Source of the DNA: Topomyia yanbarensis
Lineage: Eukaryota; Arthropoda; Insecta; Diptera; Culicidae
Length of the DNA: 64,000 nt
NCBI RefSeq assembly: GCF_030247195.1
Contig: NC_080670.1
Span: forward strand, 208,246,546-208,310,545
Direction of reading: 5' to 3'
In this document: positions 56,422-64,000 of the stretch, piece by piece
Layout of the letters: the number at the start of each line of letters is the position of its first letter
How positions within the stretch are numbered: position 1 is the stretch's first letter
The notes under the pieces: generated by a model
What the model was told of the DNA's origin: nothing
The model's database searches: none
Seen by the model: only the letters and a program-made list of their open reading frames with translations
Program-made: the position numbers and the translations under genes

Positions 56422-56844
56422 AAAAAAGAAATAAGTAATAATTGAAATCTGCATTACATTGTCTGTTCAGCCAAACCATTTCGGTTTGATTTCACTGTTA
56501 CATAAGCAAATTAGATCTTGTATGACTTCGGGACATCACTCGGTACCAATTGTTTGCTTCGCCAATACAAATTGTGTAACGCTTTTGGATTTTGCGTTTT
56601 ATTGGTACCAAGTCAATGCCATACACTGGCAAAACAAGGTCGAAACGCAATCCTTGACTTACCTTTTCGGTTATAGAGTAGAATAGGGTCAAATAGGTAT
56701 GGGGTACAATAGGTATATGGCATTATCTTTGCTATGTTTTTGCAGAGGTCGCTCGTCAAGTCAAGTGAGTTTTTTCTTACGTAGAAATTAATGCAGAACA
56801 CGAGTTTTGTGCGTAATTCTGAGCGAAAAATGCCAAAATGAAGT

Positions 56845-57225
56845 GAAAATGGCATAAAGAACGCAATTGCATCTTTTCAAGATGGCGTCAGTACTCGATC
56901 AGCCTCTAAACAATTCAAGGCTTCGTTAGAAACATTACGTGCTCATGTGAAAGGAACGTACTCGTCATCAATGAAAACGCGTCAGATATTTCGCGTGAGT
57001 TAATATAATAATTTAAGAGATTGTTGAAGTAGTTAATCGAAACAACATGACCAAAAAAGAGAAGGAAAAGGAATCCAAAAAAAATGCTCCGATGCACACA
57101 CGTGGTCGTCCCACAGATAAGCAACCACGTGAGCCGAAAAGCACAACTTCCATTCCACACTCTGTCGATGACGAGGGCACCGAAGAAGTAATTCGCATGT
57201 ACAAAACCAGACACAGCTGCTGAAA
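56845..57225 (+). pseudogene. Possible psq/pogo-type HTH remnant
   Basis: A frame from ~56845 to 57000 reads KNAIASFQDGVSTRSASKQF KASLETLRAHVKG, whose spacing of small, acidic and hydrophobic residues fits the psq-type helix-turn-helix of pogo/Tigger transposases and related insect proteins. A second frame (57048-57222) starts MTKKEKEKESKK and holds TRGRPTD, an AT-hook-like motif that often follows such HTHs. The two are in different frames and separated by a stop. It may be a pogo-type transposase fossil. Confidence 0.35.
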
Positions 57226-57539
57226 AATACGTTTTTTCAACGCTTCCTTCCGCGGTTTCATGATTTGTCTCATCATTTGCCACTTCCTAATTTTCTTACC
57301 TGAATGACGTCAATAGATTGTTTTATTTAACCTCGAATATATCGTACCCCCAGATTTTAAAAACATCGAAAAAAATACTTCACTTTTTTAATTTTTGGAT
57401 TTAGCTATTTAGCCAGGCATAGAATTATTATAGCTAAAATGTTATCACATGTTAACCTTTCCAACGACTTCTTGTTTGTCAAAATACCATTGCAAAGGCT
57501 CGTTAAAAAAGCTGACCTTCTTGACCCCACTCTACTCAA

Positions 57540-59970
57540 CTTATAATTACAGGTAATAACTGCAATATTTCTGACACTGTCTGTTAATTTTAGAAGAAGC
57601 GACTATAATAGTATTATTGATTTCCCTGGGACGAAATTCTCGCCAACGTTATGGATCAGATCAATCGCCAGAAGAAATCGTCTTAAATCTAGGCACTTAA
57701 TGTGACAAACTGCTTCTACTCGGCAAAAAGCGGCTAAAAAAGCCGCTCTGAAGAAGTTTGAGGACTACGTGTTGCGACAACATTACGTGCATGTTAACCA
57801 AGTGTATAAAAAGACAGCTAAGCGGTACCATGCCAATTATTTGCGAAGCGTGCAACGCAGATTGAAATCCGAACCTAAAATATTCTAAAGAAATTGACAA
57901 CTGCAACGTTAAGCACAGTTTCTAAGTGGTTTGAAATGGTTGTGTTGGAACCCATTTTCAGTCACTGCAAACAGTACATCTCCGAGACTCAACATGGATT
58001 TATGCCGGAACGTTCAACATCTACGAATCTTCTGTCGTTTACAAACTATGTGAGAGATGCCACGTCTGACGGTCTTCAAACTGGCATAATCTAAACGGGC
58101 CTTTCAGCTACTTTTGACAAGTTTAATCACGTTCTATCAGTGGCAAAGCTGGAGTAGATTTTTCTGTGGAAAACTGATATTCTACGTTGCATTAATCGTA
58201 TCTCAGTCTAGCAGTCAAGATAGGTGATTGTGTATCGGAAGAGTTCTCCGCTTCATCTGATACTCCGCAAGGCAGCCATCTCAGTCCTTTGATTTTTCTC
58301 TTGTATTTCAACAACGTCAACTTTTGTTTAGAAGGACCACGGTTGTTATTCGCTAATGACCTCAAGTTACACCACAGACTCCGAAATACTAACGACACAG
58401 TTTTCCGTCAACAGCAAGTGGTAACTTTTGCGGAATGCACAGAGGAGTAATTGGGGTCGAATTATGGCCAAAATTATTTGCTGCTGCAATTGTTATTATT
58501 ATGCCTTAATATGAACTAAAAATAGACAATTACTAGTTTTTGGGACAATTTGGCATCTACCCACCTACCAGTACCGAGGCCAATTTTCTATATCCTTTCG
58601 AATACTAGTAATTTCTAGGTGATCTTTGTGAATACATTTGTTTTTCCAGTTGCATAAACATTTGATCAGTGGGAAAGGGAGAAGAAAAGGGACGCCTGCG
58701 CATATTTTCATAGAGATACATTTTGGCAAATATAATATTTGGCCCTACAACATTTCGGTGTACCTCAAATTAGTAAAAATTTCAATATTTTCAAATCGCT
58801 TGAGATTGGTGGAGCGGACAAGATCGGAAGAGTTCGAATATTTTTTGTATAGCTGAAATCTTGTTTTGTAATACTGCTTCAGCAACTTTGCCGGACCTAG
58901 CCGTATAATGTTACTTTTTTATCATTAAAATTTGGAATAAAATGTTTAAAAAAGGTATTTTTTAAAGTTGGTGCAATACACAGCAAGTCTACTTTTTATA
59001 GTTAGTTTTAAGCTGAAGTTAAACAAACGGTTGTGTAACTACGTTTGTAATAATATTGTCTTAATTAATACAGTCATCATCACTAGAAAGCGATTTTGCT
59101 GAATATATAACGAAAACGATTAAAATATCTCTTAAAATATCACCATTGGGCATACATGCAAAAATTCTTTAATAATTTTTGATATACTCCTAATTTTGCC
59201 ACGTTATACATTAGGTTCTTAGGCATGCAAAAAAAAATAACGAAACAAAAAATCGAAAAAAAAATATTTTGATTTTTGGCTAAGAATTTGTTCTAGTTAC
59301 TCCTCTGTGGAATGGTGCGAAATCAACCAAATGACCCCTAATCCTAAGAATGGAACGTTATGGAGGAAAAAAACGCCAATTCGACTCGAATACTGGCTAG
59401 CAGAATACACGATTGATAGCGTGAATTGTCAGAGTTTTTGTCGGTGAACAGCTGACATTTAGGCAGCATATCAACTATATTATCGCAAAGGCATCATGCT
59501 GTTTGGGGTTCGTAAATTTATCTAAGCACTTTTTAGTTTCTACTGGAATATTATTCAATTGTGTGGAACCCTCATTATCTCAACGGTATCCATCGAATTG
59601 AGACAGAACAGTGCAGATTTGTTCGGTTTTCCTACCGTCGATTGCCTTGGAACAACCCTCGCCAGTTACGTCGTGGTTTGCAGCTGGTTCTATCCCGGGC
59701 TATGATTGTCCCGAGCTTCTCAGTGCGTTAAATATGAACGTTCGCCCTTTGCAATAATATATCCCTCCGATTACCTCTTCGGAGAACTAACTATGGAGTT
59801 CATGATGCCGTCATTGGTTTGCAGCGGACTTTCAATAGAGTATCATCCGAGTTTGACTTCATATTCCACGTTGCAGAATACAATCTAACTTTTTGAATAT
59901 ATTAAGAAACTACCATTGGGACCACCCTGTCTGTTGATATTAATTGTAAATAAATAAATAAAGAAAAATA
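57540..59970 (+). mobile_element. Decayed Jockey/CR1-like LINE, split by a MITE
   Basis: FEDYVLRQHYVHVNQVYKK near 57755 is the endonuclease-RT linker. Then SKWFEMVVLEPIFSHCKQYI and TQHGFMPERSTSTNL (57894-58094) are the RT start, and LSATFDKFNH follows after a stop. RT motif-B text lies near 58260. The codons for FAEWCEIN are broken at 58438 by the inserted MITE and resume at 59309 with WCEIN/NQMT. The LINE then runs to a TAAATAAATAAA tail near 59950. Many stops. Confidence 0.75.
58432..59315. mobile_element. ~870-bp non-autonomous hAT-like element inside the LINE
   Basis: Element about 58439-59308 with termini ACAGAGGAGTAA and TTACTCCTCTGT. GGAATG flanks both sides (58432-58437 and 59309-59314), extending to 7-8 bp with mismatches. 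The interrupted RT reading frame resumes after removal of the insert. The CAGAGG terminus and near-8-bp duplication suggest hAT. No transposase seen. Confidence 0.7.
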
Positions 59971-59989
59971 CTGCAACTTTATCGAAGAC

Positions 59990-62900
59990 TGCGAATAAAT
60001 CCAGTCTTGATCGAAGAGATTGTTAAAATTTTAATAAAGGAATATCTGAGTCAGCTTTTCATGGAGCCAAAATAAAAGTAAAAAATAAACTGCAGACCTT
60101 TTGTATAAGAATTGGTATTTTAAATTTCTGTTACATCGGTTTTGTAAGTCGATTTTGTACCTCCACCTAACGAATACAATAGTTATTGTACTGATTCTCT
60201 TCTCTACTTCTGCCCGAACTAACAAAGCGAACGACAATCAGCAGTACTTTATATTTAGTGTGTGTTGTCTGAAAAACAACTGCTGAAATAAAATATTTTA
60301 TTTTTTCTACACAATCTTACATTTAAGCAGAGAAATTAAATAAAATCTTGTGGAAAATTTCTATAAAATGAACTCAATATCACTACCTAATTAAAATACA
60401 AATTCACGAAATTATACCCGAATATATTATGTATAACCCCATACAAAATAAATATTGCACGGCTTTGTCGCATACTAACTGGTCTAAAAGTAAAACATAT
60501 TTTTCTTCTGATATACTCAAAAACGCCACAAAACAGCAATATTGTCCAGCTCCATATTACACTTCTTCAAAACTAAATGCCTTTAATAATACCGAGCTAA
60601 AACGTTCTGCACACAGCACCATCATTTAAAAGCCATTTTGAACTCTTCACTCAAAGCAACATAAGTAGGCGGCGACCGAAATTGCTTACAACATATTTGT
60701 GTATGAAAGTGCACGCAATCACCACCATCCAATTCGTTAGGAATCAGAATCGCACATAAAAAGCTTTCATCTCCACCCGCCTCATCAAGTGACGCTAAAT
60801 GGCAGACCATTTCCACTATTTTACCAAATACAGAGCACCACACTGCATTTTTTCCTCACTCACAAGCTATTTACGCTGGATTTTTCACAGGCAAGCCAAC
60901 ACTGATTGCCACTTTTCTTCAAACTTTGCATCAACACTTTCCAAATGGAACGCGAAAACTACACGGAACGAATGACAACAAAAACACTCCGACAAAACTC
61001 AATAATTAGTGAAACCGCCACCATTTTGACAAACCGCGACACGCAAGCGACGTACGGGCGAACTTTCACCAGCAAGCGATCGATCTCAACTGAGCACACA
61101 GTCGCGCGTGGCCCGTTCTTTACGCAAAGCAAACCGGATCTGTTTTTTTTCTTCTCTCGCGAATCGAATAACGATGCGCGCTTGTGTTGGTGAACGCTAG
61201 TGAACTTGTTTCGCTTGTGTCTACTGCTTGCGTTGCGTAGCGTCAGCGTTGCTTTATCTGCCACGATTGATGTGAAAGGCAAGCGAATTTCATTTAAAAG
61301 TCGCAGTCGTAGTTGGCCTTGAAATATAGGGAGATGCGGTGTTCACGCGAAAGATGATCAATGATCAAGCGTTTTAAAATTAAATTTCAATATTTTGCGG
61401 CGGCATTTCCATGAAACCGTCATAAACGAAGATAATCAGAGGTGGCTATGATTTTGCGCAATCGGAGTGGTCTACCAAGAAATTTAAACATTTAGAGGAA
61501 AAAGATATTTCTTTAGAGATCTGTTACCGTAATGAAATTGGGTTCCGGGCATCCTCACGAAACCCTGTTTGTTGTGGTTGTGGGGAAGAGGGGGTCGGTA
61601 AGCATCATAACTTCGCAATACAACAGCGCTTGGTTGGAAGACCAAGCATTAACGTTGACTGTTAGTAGTGAACAATTAAGATTTTCAGCCTCAGGTGCAA
61701 AGTCAAACCAAAAGAGTTTGGTTTGTTTTCCTCACAAAATAATTCGGCAGCATTTTTTTTTGACGTAAGGTGAATGACTATTCTCTCAGCATTCACCCAA
61801 CGGACAGCCCATCGTTTTGGCACTGGGTGATCTGTCAATTAATAAATTCCTTTCATTTCTTCGAACTATTTTCTATCATCAATCAATCAAAGCGATGAAT
61901 CAGACAATCTTGTTCTGAAGGCGCTTCAAACGTTTTAGTCACGCACGTACATAATTACTAAAAATATTTGAAAATGACGATATAACCACTACACAAAACT
62001 ATACTCGAGGTATTTCCACTAACTAGCACGCAAATCAATCGAAGAAACGACTGAGTGAGCGATTGGTTTCGATATCCCTAGTTAAATACACTTTAAGTCA
62101 CTGATAAAATACTAATAAAATCTTGAATGAGCAAAAAGCCATAAGTAAGTGCTGCCTATCCATCCAAAAATGAATATTTATCTGTTTTTTACGAAAATCC
62201 GAAAGACTTGGTAAACGCACCTAAGCCATCCTGTCAATAGTATTGATGTATAGAGAGAAAATAATGGTGCGAGATGGCTTCCTTACGGCATACAAACCGT
62301 AGCAGGAAAAAGTAGGGTGTATTTAGTGGTTGCCTACGTTCATAAGGAGCTGACGGCTAACGAAATTAGAACCGTCTGCTAAATTAATCACTGAAATCCT
62401 GTAGGTTTTGTTTGGGCCCGAAATGGCTAAAATGAAAGAAATAATGTTCGAATTAATTCTTCGTGCCTTAAACTTTGTTTTAATGTGCCTTTTTGCGTCT
62501 TAAATGTTTTTTGTGTCCATAGCACAAAAACAGACACAGTAGACCGTTTCACAGTCCTCTCAATCGACAAGTTCTTCACACGTAGTTAACAAATCCACCG
62601 GATGAATCCTCTCAACATTACGACCAACAAAACGTCTAACTGGATTACCAGTCCGATTCGCCGTCTCCCGCAAGACTACAATAGATAAAAGCTGTCGATT
62701 CAGCACAATGACGAACACAAGAAAAAGATTCCTTGTAGGTTCGGACTTTGCTTCCTTTTTATTCCATAAACGAACAGAGAATAAGGAATAAAAACGAACC
62801 AACTCCCCCACCCCATCACGCTTCCGATTACCGGTCGTTCACTCAGAATCAGAAGTATTTTATTCGAAACCAATCAAGATGAACGGCTCGAGATGGGCTT

Positions 62901-64000
62901 CTGGGAGTGGAAGTACCGCTGTACCGGTAGGATTTTCTGTGTTTCTTTTTAGTCTGGACACGGGTAAAGTAGGATGTTTTGAGATGTCCACCGGTGAGAG
63001 GCAAAGAACAGCAAAAAGTCGATCTGGGTGGTTTATTGCGACAAGTGGCCCCTACAGGCTTCAACAAAAGCTAATAAGTGAAGCCACCTGCAGTGTACTT
63101 TGTGTGGAGGGAGTGTTTTTTTTCTGGACAGGCCGGTTGGTCGATTGTTGAATCGTTGATCCTCGTCATCGTCCAGCTCGATTTAGTGTGCTGCCCAATT
63201 TTTAGTTGTTTTGAAACTAGAACCAACTAAAATTATCTTTAGAATACAATTTGAATTTTGTTGAGAAATTTAATAATAAAAATATAAAGTTTGGCAAGCA
63301 ATTCACTAATGTGACACAATATCCTAACCGTTTATCGTAAATTGAAGTGTACGTAAGCTGTCAGTCTTCTTTTGCGAACAAGATGCGAATGCGAATTTTT
63401 GCGAATCGATGTTCACACCTGGAACCACCAGTAGACGGTAAGCCAAAATTCGATGCACCTACCCGTCAAACATTTGCATCCAAATAAACCTCCCACGTAA
63501 ACAACATATCCATATAGATGCAAATTAAACTGCAACCAACAGTTTCCTCCATCTATCCGTATCACGGATAGACTGCTGAAACCGGGACCGAAGCATGAAC
63601 AATCCTTTCCCTTCTCTCGTCCGAGGGACCCCCCCCCCTTCCGACCAATCCAGTTCCGAAGAGTGAGATACCAATCCGCATCAACGCCTACATAAATCAG
63701 TATCATCTCGGTAATGGTCGGGGTAGCAGAAGCCGGTCGACTACTCAAAGGATCCCCCCTGCAGCTCTGCACACATATTTGCTAAGCACTTTCGGGGCCA
63801 GAGCGCGGTCGGTTTCAGATCGGAACGAATGAACAGGTGCCAAACTATGTATATATGTGTCCAAATATTGTTCCATTCATTTGCTATGCCGAGCGGGATT
63901 CGGCCCATTGAGACCTGCCAGCCGGCTGGCCTTCATCGGACGTCACAGAGCAGTCGACCGTAGCTCAGGTTTTCGATATTTGCGAAAAGCGAAATGCGAA
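59990..64000. other. No gene recognised
   Basis: AT-rich to 60900, then mixed. Frames at 60959-61282, 62560-62811 (minus) and 62879-63151 lack recognisable domains or splice context. A perfect 9-bp hairpin (CAAACCAAA, loop AGAG) lies at 61704-61725 and a C10 run at 63629-63638. Some of this may be promoter or intron of a gene lying beyond the window. Confidence 0.35.

Noticed and set aside
62560..62811. Minus-strand 83-codon frame resembling a retroelement integrase tail (VGRNVERIHP)
   Set aside because: The resemblance is short and no neighbouring pol motif supports it.
1..64000. CRISPR array, bacterial operon or prophage
   Set aside because: No regular spaced repeats or bacterial gene organisation; introns, poly(A) signals and LINEs indicate an animal genome.

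Overview
The window looks like animal, most probably insect, DNA. Genes are sparse and intron-split, there are no operons, AT content is high, and most of the sequence is transposable elements. The I-clade, R1-clade and Jockey/CR1-like retrotransposons, a DD37E-like Tc1/mariner relic and many MITEs are typical of a culicine mosquito (Aedes/Culex type). That assignment is inference from element types, not from a diagnostic host gene.

Layout. 1-2405: the last exon of a host gene for a multi-pass membrane protein with a long proline-rich cytoplasmic-type tail. 2968-9317: a Harbinger-type MITE split by a 6.1 kb I-like LINE on the minus strand, with both ORFs open. 9.3-12.8 kb: small MITEs, fold-back hairpins and a possible host exon. 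12.8-15.4 kb: two abutting R1-clade LINE copies that keep their 5' ends but are broken at the 3' side. 15.6-28 kb: degenerate repeats, LINE and Ty3/gypsy relics, an 8-bp-TSD hAT MITE and a 1.6 kb tract built from degenerate ATTCTG words. 28.7-29.3 kb: a possible untranslated first exon. 29894-35906: a second, complete I-like LINE on the plus strand with 14-bp TSDs and both ORFs open. 37.9-44 kb: two decayed, related copies of a Tc1/mariner-type transposon, each with its own private MITE. 45-52.5 kb: more MITEs, including an inverted pair, and a decayed LINE. 56-60 kb: a hairpin element, a possible psq-type HTH remnant and a decayed LINE split by a MITE. 60-64 kb: nothing firmly recognised.

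The functional units are few. The membrane protein exon is host DNA. Each I-like element encodes a nucleic-acid-binding ORF1 and an endonuclease/RT/RNase H ORF2. In both elements the ORFs overlap by the same eight bases, pointing to coupled termination-reinitiation. The other mobile elements are non-autonomous or dead. Their nesting and target duplications give relative ages: the MITE at 2968 is older than the LINE inside it, and the MITE at 43614 inserted after its host repeat had multiplied.

I found no gene cluster that I would call a new biological system. The most interesting leads are three evenly spaced CAGGTAG heptamers in the 5' leader of the second LINE, an inverted MITE pair able to form a roughly 240-bp stem, and a 61-bp-arm hairpin at 12060-12210.
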